This document shows positions 37,898 through 46,729 of a stretch of DNA of 64,000 nt, piece by piece. The stretch spans positions 1-64,000 of the forward strand of contig NZ_SRXN01000010.1 in assembly GCF_004827385.1 (NCBI RefSeq), in the 5' to 3' direction. The notes beneath the pieces were generated by a model. It did no database searches, was not told the origin of the DNA, and saw only the letters and a program-made list of their open reading frames with translations. Both the position numbers and the translations under genes were made by a program. Position 1 is the first letter of the stretch. Each line of letters opens with the position of its first letter. The stretch comes from Ensifer sp. MPMI2T (lineage in GTDB: Bacteria; Pseudomonadota; Alphaproteobacteria; Rhizobiales; Rhizobiaceae).

Positions 37898-38980
37898 CTA
37901 TCCTAATCTGACAATATGCTGGTCCCAGGCCACGGCGCTTTTGCGGTCGTTGAAGCGGCCGTCATAGGAGGAGATGGCGAATCCATGATTGGCTGCGGCC
38001 ACGCCCGCGGCCTCGGCGACAAGCTCTTCCTTTAGCACCGCGCCCGTCCGGGCATCGAGCGTGACGGCAACATTGCCCTTCGGCGATGTCAGTCCGACGA
38101 GCCCTTCGCGACGATTGAAGGCGATCGCGCCGACATAGTTGGCCAGCGCCTCGGTCGTTCGCTCGGGAAGCGTGAGAAAGGCAAGATCCTCACCTCGCGC
38201 GAAGTGGCCGACGAGTGGGGGCAGGTCGTTGCGCGCACCTTCGTATTGGCAGGCGAACCAGACCTTTCCATCGGTGCCGATATCCACGTGGCGCGTCGAT
38301 AGCCGGCTAAGCTCCTTCGGCAGCACGTGTTTTTCGATGAGTGCGCCCGTGACGGTGTCGACCAGTGTCAGGCTCGGCTCCATATGGTCGAGATTGAGCT
38401 TGGTACGGCCGAAGTCCGGATGGGTCTCGATGCCGCCATTGGCGATCGCGAGCGTCCGCCGGTCGGCGGCAAGGATCATGTCGTGCGGCCCAATGCCATG
38501 GGTCGGAAATTCGCCGATCCTGGCAAATCCCTTCGTGCCGTCGTAAATGCCGATCATGCCGCGATTGGCGGAAAAGTCGTTCTCGGTCGCGTAGAGCAAG
38601 CGCCCGTCGGCGGAAAAGCAACCGTGGCCGAAGAAATGACGGCCTTCGGCGGCGGTAATCACGACTGGTTCGGCGGCACGATCGGTCGAAAGGATCATCG
38701 CATAGGTGCCCGGCCGGCGGGCAAAGGCGACAGCGCGCCGGCTTTCCGGCGAGAAGGCCATACCGTGCGCACGCGCCGGCAGCAGCGCCCGGTCGACGAT
38801 TTGGCCCCCGTCCGTCAGGGTCGCGATGCCGTAGCTGCCGTCCGGCGCCATGAAGGCCGAGGCGAAGACGGCGTCCGCTCTTTCAAGCGCGAAAACGCCA
38901 CGCGGGGTCAGCGTCGCCAACCAGGCGGCGCCTGCCATTTTGACGAAGCTGCGTCGATCGATGAGTGGTTTCGCGGTCAT
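37898..38980 (-). CDS. DUF1513 family periplasmic protein, Tat signal
   Basis: A 360-aa secreted protein. It begins with a twin-arginine signal (DRRSFVKMAGAAWLATL) and then shows the beta-propeller-like repeats of DUF1513, with HGMAFSPE, GHGCFSADGRLLYATEN, IGPHDMILAADRRTLAIANGG and HVDIGTDGKVWFACQYEG. DUF1513 genes usually close imelysin/DUF1111 iron clusters, which is the case here apart from an intervening corA. The biochemical role is unknown. Tat export suggests it folds or takes a cofactor before export. Confidence 0.82.
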   Translation of the reverse strand: MTAKPLIDRRSFVKMAGAAWLATLTPRGVFALERADAVFASAFMAPDGSYGIATLTDGGQIVDRALLPARAHGMAFSPESRRAVAFARRPGTYAMILSTDRAAEPVVITAAEGRHFFGHGCFSADGRLLYATENDFSANRGMIGIYDGTKGFARIGEFPTHGIGPHDMILAADRRTLAIANGGIETHPDFGRTKLNLDHMEPSLTLVDTVTGALIEKHVLPKELSRLSTRHVDIGTDGKVWFACQYEGARNDLPPLVGHFARGEDLAFLTLPERTTEALANYVGAIAFNRREGLVGLTSPKGNVAVTLDARTGAVLKEELVAEAAGVAAANHGFAISSYDGRFNDRKSAVAWDQHIVRLG

Positions 38981-39112
38981 GCGATTTCCCGAAGTGGATA
39001 GTGGCACAGGTGCCGCCGATCTTCGCCGAGGTTTAGCAGATTGTCCTGATTTTGGATCGCAACTATCCACCTTATCAACTGGCTCATTCCGGACGCTGGC
39101 GGAGGACGCGCG

Positions 39113-39252
39113 ACCCCTCCCCACAAGGGGAGGGGCTCAGGATGCCGTGCCCGCCTTGTTCACGTCTCAACGGTTCCGCGAGTTCGGCTGCTGCGTTTGG
39201 GACCCGGCGGGGCGGCGATCGCCAAAGGCCCTCCCCCTTGTGGGGAGGGGAG
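39113..39252. repeat. palindromic repeat with CCCCACAAGGGG cores
   Basis: Left arm CCCCTCCCCACAAGGGGAGGGG (39114-39135) and right arm CCCTCCCCCTTGTGGGGAGGGG (39229-39250) flank about 93 bp. The CCCCACAAGGGG / CCCCTTGTGGGG cores match those of the element inserted in the DUF1111 gene at 43093-43290, so the two belong to one family. It separates corA from DUF1513. Confidence 0.7.
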
Positions 39253-39264
39253 GAGATTACGCAT

Positions 39265-40254
39265 CTACAGCCAGCCACGGCGCTTGAAATAGAGGAACGG
39301 CAACAGCGCCGATAGCACCATCATCGATAGCGCGTAGGGATAGCCGAGCTGCCATTTCAACTCCGGCATCACGTCGAAATTCATGCCGTAGATCGAGGCG
39401 ACCAGCGTCGGCGGCAGGAACACGACCGCTGCGACCGAGAAGATCTTGATGATCTGGTTCTGTTCGAGATTGATGAGGCCGAGCGTTGCGTCGAGCAGGA
39501 AATTGATCTTGTTCGACAGGAACAGCGCGTGGTCGCCAAGCGAGGCCGCGTCGCGCTGGATCAGCTTGATCCGCTGCCGGCTCTCCTTGGCTGCCTTGCG
39601 CTGACCATTGCCCTCGACCGCCACGTGGTAGGCGACGAGCCTGCCGACGCTTACCAGGCTTTCACGGATGATCGTCAGCAGGTCGCCCTTCTGGCCGATC
39701 TGCTCGATCAGCGATTGCAGGTCGCGCGTCTTCTTGGTGGCGCTGGCGTTCGACTTGCGAAAGACCTCGCGCGAGATCGCATCGACCTCGGTGCCGGCGC
39801 GCTCCAGCGCATCCGCCGTGCGGTCGATCATCGCCTCGAGCAGCCCCAGCATCACCAGTTCGCCCGTTTCGCACGCCGCCCCGTTCGGCCGCTGGATGCG
39901 GGTTGCATAGACCTGGAACGGCTTCGGGTCGGCGTGGCGTACCGTGACGAGACTCGCTCCCTTGAGAATGAACGTCACCGGCACTTTTGCCGGATTGTCG
40001 CTGTCGAGTTTCGCCACGGCGGTCATCGTCATGAACTCGGCGCCGTCCTCCTGGTAGAGGCGGTCGGAAAGCTCGATTTCCTGCATCTCGTCCCGTGTCG
40101 GGATGGCGATACCGAGGCGGTCTTCGACGAGGCGTGTTTCCTCGGCGGAAGGATTGAAGAGGTCGAACCAGATCACCGGTTCCTGGGATGCCAGGCCGTT
40201 GAGGAGGTCGACGGGCGCGAGATGGTTGTTCTGGCCTTTGTAAATGCGCAGCAT
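39265..40254 (-). CDS. CorA family magnesium/cobalt transporter
   Basis: A 329-aa pentameric divalent-cation channel subunit. A long cytoplasmic N-terminal domain (about 1-265) with coiled-coil helices is followed by two transmembrane helices (about 270-290 and 303-322). The signature YGMNF lies between them, after ATLVASI-like TLVASIYGMNF. The ATG at 40254 gives the normal CorA length. It transports Mg2+, possibly Co2+ or Ni2+. Its place inside the iron cluster is unusual. Confidence 0.92.
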   Translation of the reverse strand: MLRIYKGQNNHLAPVDLLNGLASQEPVIWFDLFNPSAEETRLVEDRLGIAIPTRDEMQEIELSDRLYQEDGAEFMTMTAVAKLDSDNPAKVPVTFILKGASLVTVRHADPKPFQVYATRIQRPNGAACETGELVMLGLLEAMIDRTADALERAGTEVDAISREVFRKSNASATKKTRDLQSLIEQIGQKGDLLTIIRESLVSVGRLVAYHVAVEGNGQRKAAKESRQRIKLIQRDAASLGDHALFLSNKINFLLDATLGLINLEQNQIIKIFSVAAVVFLPPTLVASIYGMNFDVMPELKWQLGYPYALSMMVLSALLPFLYFKRRGWL

Positions 40255-40485
40255 GTGGGGCTCCATGGGGCGAGTCATCCGACCGCCTGGAGCCCTGATC
40301 AATCAGGACCGGACGGCCGTGAGCATGAAGGCTCGACTTCGACTGTCGGGGTTCATTCCGGTTGATCCTTGGTAGGTGAAACGTGCCCGCGACAGCGGAC
40401 ACGACTTGGGCTTTGCGCCCAAAAGGGCGGCTTGTCAACCGCCGGTCGGCGGGGCCGCTTCACGTCGCCGTGTCAACTTGCCATG

Positions 40486-41613
40486 TCAATCGCCGTCGGC
40501 AAAGGAAAAGCCCGCGCCGAGGCCGATGGCGCCGCCGAATTCGCGATTGAACCGATCGAGGAGGTCAGCGGTGTTGAGCGCGATGAAGTCGAGTGTGGCG
40601 CGCTGCTTCTCGTCCACAAGCGCCGCGTCGATCGGTCCCTCGATGCTGTCCGCGGTGCGGATCAGCACCTTGAAGAGGAAATTGATCGAGCCGGCGATCG
40701 AGCGGCTGTCGGCAGGAAGCAGGCTTTCCATGCCGGCCGTATTGAAGAGCATGTGCAGGGCCCGCAGATTCGCGGAAATGGACGGCATCGTCTGGACCGA
40801 ACGCCAGTAGATGGCGAGCCTCGGACGGCCCTTGTCGGGCTTTCCGTAGAACGTGCCGGTGTAGAAGGGCCGCAGCCGCTGGTCCTTCACCATCTCGACG
40901 CTGTGGACGAGAACGCCGAGGAGCTCGGTTGCGGCTTCTTTGTTGTCGCGGAAGAGCGGATTGTCGGGACCGGGCTTCTTCCAGGCCGCCTGGATTCCGT
41001 CCGGCCTTTCCCATTCGGCAAGGATCTCGTCGGCAATCGCCCTGAGGTTCTCCGATATCGCGACGCCGTAGCGGCAGCGAAAGGCACCGTCCTTCCCGGC
41101 AAGCGTTTCTGCCCCGGTGCCGTAGAGTACGTATTCGAGCGCGCCGAGGCCCTGGACGGCGACGCTTTTTTTCTTGAGGCTCTCTACCTGCGTTGCGCTT
41201 TCGTCTTCCTTAGCAAGAATCGCCTGCACCTGCTTGAGACCGGTGCTCTTGCGGTCGGGATAAAAGAGGAAGCGCTCGAAACGGTTCTGTTCGAGGGCCG
41301 GGCCGAGGCGGATGATCTCGATCGCCGACCATCTCTGTACCACGCCCGAAAACGCCGAGCGGGAGGCCTCGAGCGCCGCTGCCGAAGGCGCCTCGCAAAG
41401 CGCGGCGCTCGTTTCCGCAAGGCCGACCGTCGCCTCCGCGAGGCCGCGATAGCCGGGGACGATGAAGCCGTCGACGGCCCTTGCCATGACGCCCGGCACG
41501 GCGGCCTCGTCGATGGCGCGCGGCGAGAGCGCTTCACTTTCTTGCGCGGCCGTCGGGGTGGCGATGGCGGCGAACAGGATGACGGCCAGGGTAAGGGGAA
41601 GGCTCGGGCGCAT
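40486..41613 (-). CDS. imelysin family protein (second copy, degenerate HxxE motif)
   Basis: A 375-aa periplasmic imelysin-domain (M75-like) protein with a signal peptide cleaved after about AAQ. Members are iron-regulated and linked to iron acquisition. The GxHxxE motif of imelysins reads GLGALEYVLYG here (about 155-165), so the His is absent while the Glu is kept; metal binding may be altered. The start overlaps the DUF1111 stop by one base (TGATG), so it is translationally coupled. The usual order imelysin, DUF1111, imelysin is preserved. Confidence 0.87.
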   Translation of the reverse strand: MRPSLPLTLAVILFAAIATPTAAQESEALSPRAIDEAAVPGVMARAVDGFIVPGYRGLAEATVGLAETSAALCEAPSAAALEASRSAFSGVVQRWSAIEIIRLGPALEQNRFERFLFYPDRKSTGLKQVQAILAKEDESATQVESLKKKSVAVQGLGALEYVLYGTGAETLAGKDGAFRCRYGVAISENLRAIADEILAEWERPDGIQAAWKKPGPDNPLFRDNKEAATELLGVLVHSVEMVKDQRLRPFYTGTFYGKPDKGRPRLAIYWRSVQTMPSISANLRALHMLFNTAGMESLLPADSRSIAGSINFLFKVLIRTADSIEGPIDAALVDEKQRATLDFIALNTADLLDRFNREFGGAIGLGAGFSFADGD

Positions 41614-43433
41614 CAGAGTGACTCCAGGAATGTGATCAGGGCCTTTCGGTCGTCCTTCGACAGCGCGGCGAAGGCGTTGCGAGCCCTTTCCGCTTCACCG
41701 CCGTGCCAAAGGATGGCCTCGGAAAGATTACGGGCGCGGCCATCGTGAAGGAAGAAGGTGTGGCCGCTGACGGTTTGCGTCAGACCGATCCCCCAGAGCG
41801 GCGGCGTGCGCCACTCGCTGCCATCGGCGACGCCGACTTGCTGGCCATCGGCAAGACCTTCGCCCATGTCGTGCAACAGAAAATCCGAGTAGGGCCAGAT
41901 CAACTGGAACGCCTGCTCCTTATGCGACGCATCGCGCCGGGTCACGAATTTCGGCGTGTGGCAGGCCGTGCATCCGGACTCGTAGAAGAGGTGCTTGCCC
42001 CGCAAGCTCTCCGGAAAGCTCGCCTTGCGGCGGGCGGGCACTGCCAGGTTGGAGGCATAGAACGTCACGAGGCCAAGTACCGGATCGGGCGCCTCGACGG
42101 GGCCGAGCCGTTCTTGAACGCCGCTCGGAAGCGTCCGGCAGCCGGTCTGTGCCTCGGTGCAATCGCCGTGGCTGCGGTCGTTATCCGGGCTGGATAGGCC
42201 GATGTCGATAGCGAAGGCGTCGGCGGCTTGTCGTCGGAGCGTCGGGCTTTGGGCCTTCCAGCCAAAACGGCCGAGCATTATGGCTCCGGTTTTGGCATCG
42301 TGGGTCAGCGCGGGCCGCCCGCTGATGCCGTCGCCGTCGCGGTCGTCCGGATCTGAGCGCGCGAAAATGTCGGCTTCGTGGATCGCTTCGATCAGTCCGA
42401 GGCCGATCATCGGGGTGGCCACGCGCGGCGAGAGCGTCGTTGTCGGATAGAGCGGGCCATAGCCGAGGCCGGTGACCGTATAATGCGGCTTCCGCAGGGA
42501 AACCGTCTCGCCGTCCGCAAGCGTCACCTGCTCTTCCGTGTAGGTAATCGCTACCCGCCCTTCGGCTGAAAGCCCCGGCACGGCACTGTCCTGGAGCTGT
42601 GCACCGTAAACAGGATCGGGAAAATTGATCGCGGTATGGGAGGCGATCATCTCCCGTTCGGCATCGTCGCGCGGCGCACGCGCAAGGCGATAGAACATCG
42701 ACGTTGAGTCGGACGCGCCTTCCGGCGGTCGGCCGCGTCCGTCACGGGGATGACAGCTCTCGCAGGAGCGGGCGTTGTAGAGCGGGCCGAGCCCGTCGGA
42801 GGCTTGGGTGGAGGAGGGCGACGAAACCCAGAGCTTCTCGAAGAGCGCCTTGCCGAGCTTGAAGTTCTGCTCGGCCTCGAAGGGCAGGTTCGCCGAAAAC
42901 TGGGAGAAGACTTGCCGATCGATCGGCGCGATCGTCGTTGCGGCGCCGGCGGAAAGGGCCTCGAATTGTTCCGCCTTAGAGAAATCCGTCGTCGGCCGGG
43001 TGACGGTCAGCACGCGCGCGCGGTCGTGCTCGGAAAGGTCTTGGCGTGCAAGGCGAGGCGAGACCTCATTGTCTGCGACCTGCACGGCGCTACACCCCCC
43101 TCTGCCCTGGACATCTCCCCCACAAGGGGGGAGATCGGCAAGGGGCGACGCCCCGCTTAACCGATTACTCGGTGCGCGTATTGCTGGACTCCGCGACGTC
43201 GGCATTTGCGCGCTCACCGTCGGGCAGGGCCTTGCTAATGGCCAATCTCCCCCCTTGTGGGGGTGATGCCCGGCAGGGCAGAGGGGGGTGCCCACACCCG
43301 CGCCCCCGCTTTCAGCCGCTGCAGTCTGGTTGGCTTCCGCCTTAGCGACGAGATTTGTATCGCCTCCCATCGCCGCTGCGGTGAGACCGAGGGCGGCGAG
43401 CGGCAGCGCTAGGAGGCGGGAGGTCACATGCAT
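41613..43433 (-). CDS. di-heme DUF1111 (thiol oxidoreductase-like) protein with an in-frame repeat insertion
   Basis: A 606-aa periplasmic cytochrome-like protein of the DUF1111 family. It has a signal peptide (about 1-20) and two c-type heme motifs, CESCH (about 224-228) and CTACH in the C-terminal half. The family is typically associated with imelysins in iron-regulated clusters. Residues about 49-114 are encoded by a 198-bp palindromic repeat (43093-43290) sitting between the signal region and the conserved domain; the repeat is 66 codons long and has no stop in this frame. ATG 43433 avoids a 47-bp overlap with the upstream gene that an earlier start would create. The electron-transfer role is inferred. 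Confidence 0.85.
   Translation of the reverse strand: MHVTSRLLALPLAALGLTAAAMGGDTNLVAKAEANQTAAAESGGAGVGTPLCPAGHHPHKGGDWPLARPCPTVSAQMPTSRSPAIRAPSNRLSGASPLADLPPCGGDVQGRGGCSAVQVADNEVSPRLARQDLSEHDRARVLTVTRPTTDFSKAEQFEALSAGAATTIAPIDRQVFSQFSANLPFEAEQNFKLGKALFEKLWVSSPSSTQASDGLGPLYNARSCESCHPRDGRGRPPEGASDSTSMFYRLARAPRDDAEREMIASHTAINFPDPVYGAQLQDSAVPGLSAEGRVAITYTEEQVTLADGETVSLRKPHYTVTGLGYGPLYPTTTLSPRVATPMIGLGLIEAIHEADIFARSDPDDRDGDGISGRPALTHDAKTGAIMLGRFGWKAQSPTLRRQAADAFAIDIGLSSPDNDRSHGDCTEAQTGCRTLPSGVQERLGPVEAPDPVLGLVTFYASNLAVPARRKASFPESLRGKHLFYESGCTACHTPKFVTRRDASHKEQAFQLIWPYSDFLLHDMGEGLADGQQVGVADGSEWRTPPLWGIGLTQTVSGHTFFLHDGRARNLSEAILWHGGEAERARNAFAALSKDDRKALITFLESL
43093..43290. repeat. 198-bp palindromic repeat inserted in frame in the DUF1111 gene
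   Basis: The termini are perfect 17-bp inverted repeats: CACCCCCCTCTGCCCTG (43093-43109) and CAGGGCAGAGGGGGGTG (43274-43290). Inside each end is a CTCCCCC...GGGGGAG palindrome with the CCACAAGGGG core shared with 39113-39252. Length 198 is a multiple of three and the minus strand has no in-frame stop, so the host gene stays open. Confidence 0.85.
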
Positions 43434-43479
43434 TGGACTTGGCCGGGCCGCACCTCTTCGGAGCGGCCCGCCTTTCGGC

Positions 43480-44760
43480 TCATTGGAAGACGGCGCTAGG
43501 ATTATCCAGGCTGTCGGAACCTTCAAGCTCGATCGTGCCGAGATCGAGTGACGCGATGACGCGTTCGACGGTCTTCGCCTGCACGATCAGGCCGTCGATC
43601 GCTGCCTGCACGGTGGCGTTACCCTCGGCATTGCCTTCGCCGATCATCTGGTCATAGGCCTCGACCGTTTCGGCACGCTTCGCCATCGCCTGCATCTTTT
43701 CGACGGTAGCGGCAAGGTTGTCCTTCAGTTCCTTGTCCAGCGCCGCGTCCTTCGCCGCAACGAGCTCGGAAAGCGAGGGACCGGTGAGCTTCGTGCCGTC
43801 GACACGGGTATATTCGCCGGTATAGGCGGACTGAATGCCGATCGCGTCATGGAGATGCGAGTTGTGCGTGTTGTCCGAGAAGCAATCGTGCTCTTCCTCT
43901 GGATCGTGCAGCAGCAGGCCGAGCTTCATGCGCTCGCCGGCGAGTTCGCCGTAGGAAAGCGAGCCCATGCCGGTGAGGATGGTTGCGAGGCCAGCCTTGG
44001 GATCGGCTTCGACTGCCTTGGTGGCGGCGCCATCCGGCGTCCAGTTGGCGACCATCTCCTTCAGATCGGAAACGAGCAGGCTGGTGGCTGCCTTCAGGTA
44101 GGCGGCGCGGCGATCGCAATTGCCGTTCGTGCAGGCCTTGGTGTCGAAGTCGGTATAGGAGCGGTTGCCGGCGCCCGCGCCGGTGCCGTTCAGGTCCTGT
44201 CCCCAGAGCAGGAATTCGACCGCGTGGTAGCCGGTGGCGACGTTCGCCTCGATGCCACCAGCTTCCTGCAGCGTGCCTGACAGGAATTCGGGCGTGATGT
44301 TCGTCGCGTCGACGTCCTTGCCGTCGATCTTGATCGCCTTGTTGGCGATCACATTGGCAACGAAAAGAGCGTTCTCGTCACTTTCGGTGCCATAGCTCTG
44401 ATCCACATAGTCGATCAGGCCCTCGTCGAGCGGCCAGGCGTTCACCTTGCCTTCCCATTCATCGACGATCGTATTGCCGAAACGATAGACCTCAGTTTCC
44501 TGGTAGGGGTTGCGCGCCTTGAGCCAGGCGTCACGCGCGGCCTTCAAGGTCTCTTCGCTCGGGCTTGCGATCAGCGCGTCAACGGCCTTGTCGAGTGCTT
44601 CGGCCGTCGTCAGGGCGTCTTCGTATTTGGCGTGGGCAACGGCAGCATAGTGCTTGACGATCGCAGCGGCGTCGGTGGCAGCATTCGCCGGTTGCAAGGC
44701 CAGTGCAGACGTTGCCGTCATGAGCGCCAGTGCGGCGGCGCGGATGAAATTCTTGGTCAT
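43480..44760 (-). CDS. imelysin family protein (iron-regulated, periplasmic)
   Basis: A 426-aa imelysin (M75-like, IrpA-type) protein with a signal peptide cleaved after about ANA (residue 27). The canonical motif GYHAVEFLLWGQ (about 177-188) provides His and Glu for metal binding. Two helical imelysin halves follow. It heads the leftward transcript imelysin, DUF1111, imelysin. Homologues are induced by low iron and take part in iron uptake or sensing in the periplasm. An incomplete Irr-like motif lies about 105 bp upstream. Confidence 0.9.
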   Translation of the reverse strand: MTKNFIRAAALALMTATSALALQPANAATDAAAIVKHYAAVAHAKYEDALTTAEALDKAVDALIASPSEETLKAARDAWLKARNPYQETEVYRFGNTIVDEWEGKVNAWPLDEGLIDYVDQSYGTESDENALFVANVIANKAIKIDGKDVDATNITPEFLSGTLQEAGGIEANVATGYHAVEFLLWGQDLNGTGAGAGNRSYTDFDTKACTNGNCDRRAAYLKAATSLLVSDLKEMVANWTPDGAATKAVEADPKAGLATILTGMGSLSYGELAGERMKLGLLLHDPEEEHDCFSDNTHNSHLHDAIGIQSAYTGEYTRVDGTKLTGPSLSELVAAKDAALDKELKDNLAATVEKMQAMAKRAETVEAYDQMIGEGNAEGNATVQAAIDGLIVQAKTVERVIASLDLGTIELEGSDSLDNPSAVFQ

Positions 44761-44863
44761 GACCTCTCCTTTGCTTCTTCCAGGGCCGCGAGCAAGGTCT
44801 CTCTCCGGGCCCCTAAAGCGAACTTTTCATGGACCAAAAGTAAACTTGTGTCAAAGTGTATAG

Positions 44864-44880
44864 TTTAGAACGTTTTCAAT
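44864..44880 (-). promoter_or_regulatory. possible Irr (ICE)-like half-site upstream of the imelysin operon
   Basis: TTTAGAACGTTTTCAAT keeps the left half of the mbfA ICE box (TTTAGAA) exactly but matches the right half at only 4 of 7 positions. A TTGACA that could serve as -35 lies nearby on the minus strand (44850-44855). This is weak evidence for iron control. Confidence 0.35.
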
Positions 44881-44928
44881 CTTTTCGCGGGCGCGATCTG
44901 CGGAAACGCCGGCCGACGATCCGGGGCG

Positions 44929-46218
44929 TCAGCTCCTTCGGCCCATGAGGCAGAAGAAGAAGCCGTCGGTTCCCGTCGAAGCGGGCGTCAGCGTAACCGT
45001 CTTCATGTCGGCGGACCACGGCTGTGGCTTGTCGGTTCCGAAGAGCGCCGCCCATGTGTCGGCGGCCGAGACGATCTCGAACTCCGGATTGTCCTCGCAG
45101 AAACCGTAGACCTGCGACTCGTTCTCCTCGGGAAGTACCGAGCAGGTCACGTAGATCAGATGTCCGCCCGGCCGGACGAAATGGGCAGCGCTTGCAAGCG
45201 CCTCCTCCTGCTGCGCCAGCCTCTCTTCCAGGTTCTTCTGCGTAAGCCGCCATTTCGTGTCCGGGCGGCGGCGCCACGTGCCGGTCCCGGTGCAGGGCGC
45301 ATCCACAAGCACGCGATCGAAGCGCCCGGCAAGCGGCGCCAGCGATTCCGCCGATTCATGCACCTGCACATTGCGGGTGCCGGCGCGCTTCAGCCGTTCG
45401 ATGATTGGCGCCAGCCGCTTGCGATCGGCATCGTAGGCGTGCACCTGGCCCTTGTTGTTCATCGCCGCCGACATGGCGAGTGTCTTGCCGCCGCCGCCGG
45501 CGCAGTAGTCGAGCACCTGCTCGCCCTCCCGCGGGAAAACGAGATCGGCAACGATCTGTGAGCCTTCGTCCTGAACTTCGAACCAGCCCTTCTGGAACGA
45601 GATCTCGGCTGTGACGTTCGGAAGGCGCGAAGCACCTTCACCGGCCGGGATGCGCACGCCGTGGCGCGCAATCGTTGCCGGTTCGGCGCCGCTTCGTTCG
45701 AGCGCCTTCAACACCTTTTCACGGCTCGCCTTCAGCGTGTTGACGCGCAGGTCCAGTGTCGGCCGCCCGGCAAGCGCCCGAGCCTCCTCGAGCCAGTGGT
45801 CGGAGAAGTTCTCCTCGAAAGAGGCCTGTGTCCATTCCGGAATATCTGCCTGCACATGCTTGGGGGCATCTTCAAGCCGACGCTCTGCAAAGGCCTTCAT
45901 CATTTCCGCCGAAGGCGTCTCGGGCGCGAACTTGTCGTCGGCGAGCTCCGCGGCAAGGGTGTCGGGGGTAAAGCCCCATTGCCGATACATGACGGCGTGG
46001 CCAAGCGCGGCCGCGCTGTCGCTGTCCATCAGATAGGCGTGGGAGAGCTTCATCCGCAGCGCGTCGTAGACGATGTTGCCGATGGCGGAACGGTCACCCG
46101 AGCCGGCGAAGCGGTGCGAAAGGCCCCAGTCCTTGAGCGCGTCGGCGACGGGACGCTTCCGTTTCTCTATGTCGTCAAGAACCTCAATGGCTCCGGCGAG
46201 CCTTCCGCCCAATCGCAT
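44929..46218 (-). CDS. RsmB-like RNA (cytosine-5) methyltransferase
   Basis: A 429-aa NOP2/Sun-family m5C methyltransferase, probably acting on 16S rRNA. An N-terminal NusB-like helical part (about 1-140) precedes the catalytic domain. SAM motif I is VLDYCAGGGGKTLAMSA, motif IV is LVDAPCTGTGTWRRRPD with one catalytic Cys, and motif VI is VTCSVLPEENE with the second. ATG 46218 was chosen (MRLGGRLAGAIEVLDD), the typical beginning in alphaproteobacteria. Confidence 0.9.
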   Translation of the reverse strand: MRLGGRLAGAIEVLDDIEKRKRPVADALKDWGLSHRFAGSGDRSAIGNIVYDALRMKLSHAYLMDSDSAAALGHAVMYRQWGFTPDTLAAELADDKFAPETPSAEMMKAFAERRLEDAPKHVQADIPEWTQASFEENFSDHWLEEARALAGRPTLDLRVNTLKASREKVLKALERSGAEPATIARHGVRIPAGEGASRLPNVTAEISFQKGWFEVQDEGSQIVADLVFPREGEQVLDYCAGGGGKTLAMSAAMNNKGQVHAYDADRKRLAPIIERLKRAGTRNVQVHESAESLAPLAGRFDRVLVDAPCTGTGTWRRRPDTKWRLTQKNLEERLAQQEEALASAAHFVRPGGHLIYVTCSVLPEENESQVYGFCEDNPEFEIVSAADTWAALFGTDKPQPWSADMKTVTLTPASTGTDGFFFCLMGRRS

Positions 46219-46354
46219 CTTCGATGAACTCCTTTTTCGCCGTGGTAGCGGCGATGACACCGAAGAGCAAGACGGAAGCGGTGTAAATGGCAGAGACCGG
46301 CAGTCTCCTAAGCAAATCCGCTCGGAGCGAAAATCGGGCGGAGGTATTGGCGGA

Positions 46355-46729
46355 TCAGGAATTGATGACCTGGTAACAGATGCTGGCGGTTCCAGAGCGG
46401 ATCATGCCGATTTGCGAGGCGGCAGCCTTCGACAGATCGAGCACGCGGCCGCGAATGAACGGACCACGATCGTTGATCCGGACGACGACCGTCTTGCCGT
46501 TGCGCTTGTTGGTGACCGCGACCTTCGTGCCGAATTTGAGGCTGCGATGGGCAGCGGTGAGGCGTGCGGCGTTCATCCTTTCGCCGGACGCGGTCTTGGA
46601 GGTCAGTGCGTACCAGGATGCACCGCCGCAAGCGGACCCTGCTGCCTGACTATCGGATGCCGAGACAAACCCCATCCCGACGGTGAATAGCACTGCTGCG
46701 GCAGCAGTCTTAATGTTCGCTGGTTTCAA
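46355..46729 (-). CDS. RlpA-like double-psi beta-barrel protein, TTG start
   Basis: A 124-aa exported protein of the septal ring lytic transglycosylase RlpA family, without a SPOR domain. A signal peptide ends near SQA. The DPBB core has [47 protein letters not shown] and [11 protein letters not shown], with the catalytic-type Asp and His positions (AAHRSL). The TTG at 46729 follows a GGGGG ribosome site. Upstream in-frame codons are possible but would precede the signal peptide with a charged segment. Confidence 0.82.
   Translation of the reverse strand: MKPANIKTAAAAVLFTVGMGFVSASDSQAAGSACGGASWYALTSKTASGERMNAARLTAAHRSLKFGTKVAVTNKRNGKTVVVRINDRGPFIRGRVLDLSKAAASQIGMIRSGTASICYQVINS

Noticed and set aside
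40255-40485. Mg2+ riboswitch (M-box) in front of corA
   Set aside because: The 231-bp leader has short hairpins but no recognisable M-box helices, and M-boxes are not expected in this group.
43434-43526. Longer start for the DUF1111 gene at 43526
   Set aside because: It would overlap the upstream imelysin stop by 47 bp and place 31 polar residues before an otherwise good signal peptide.
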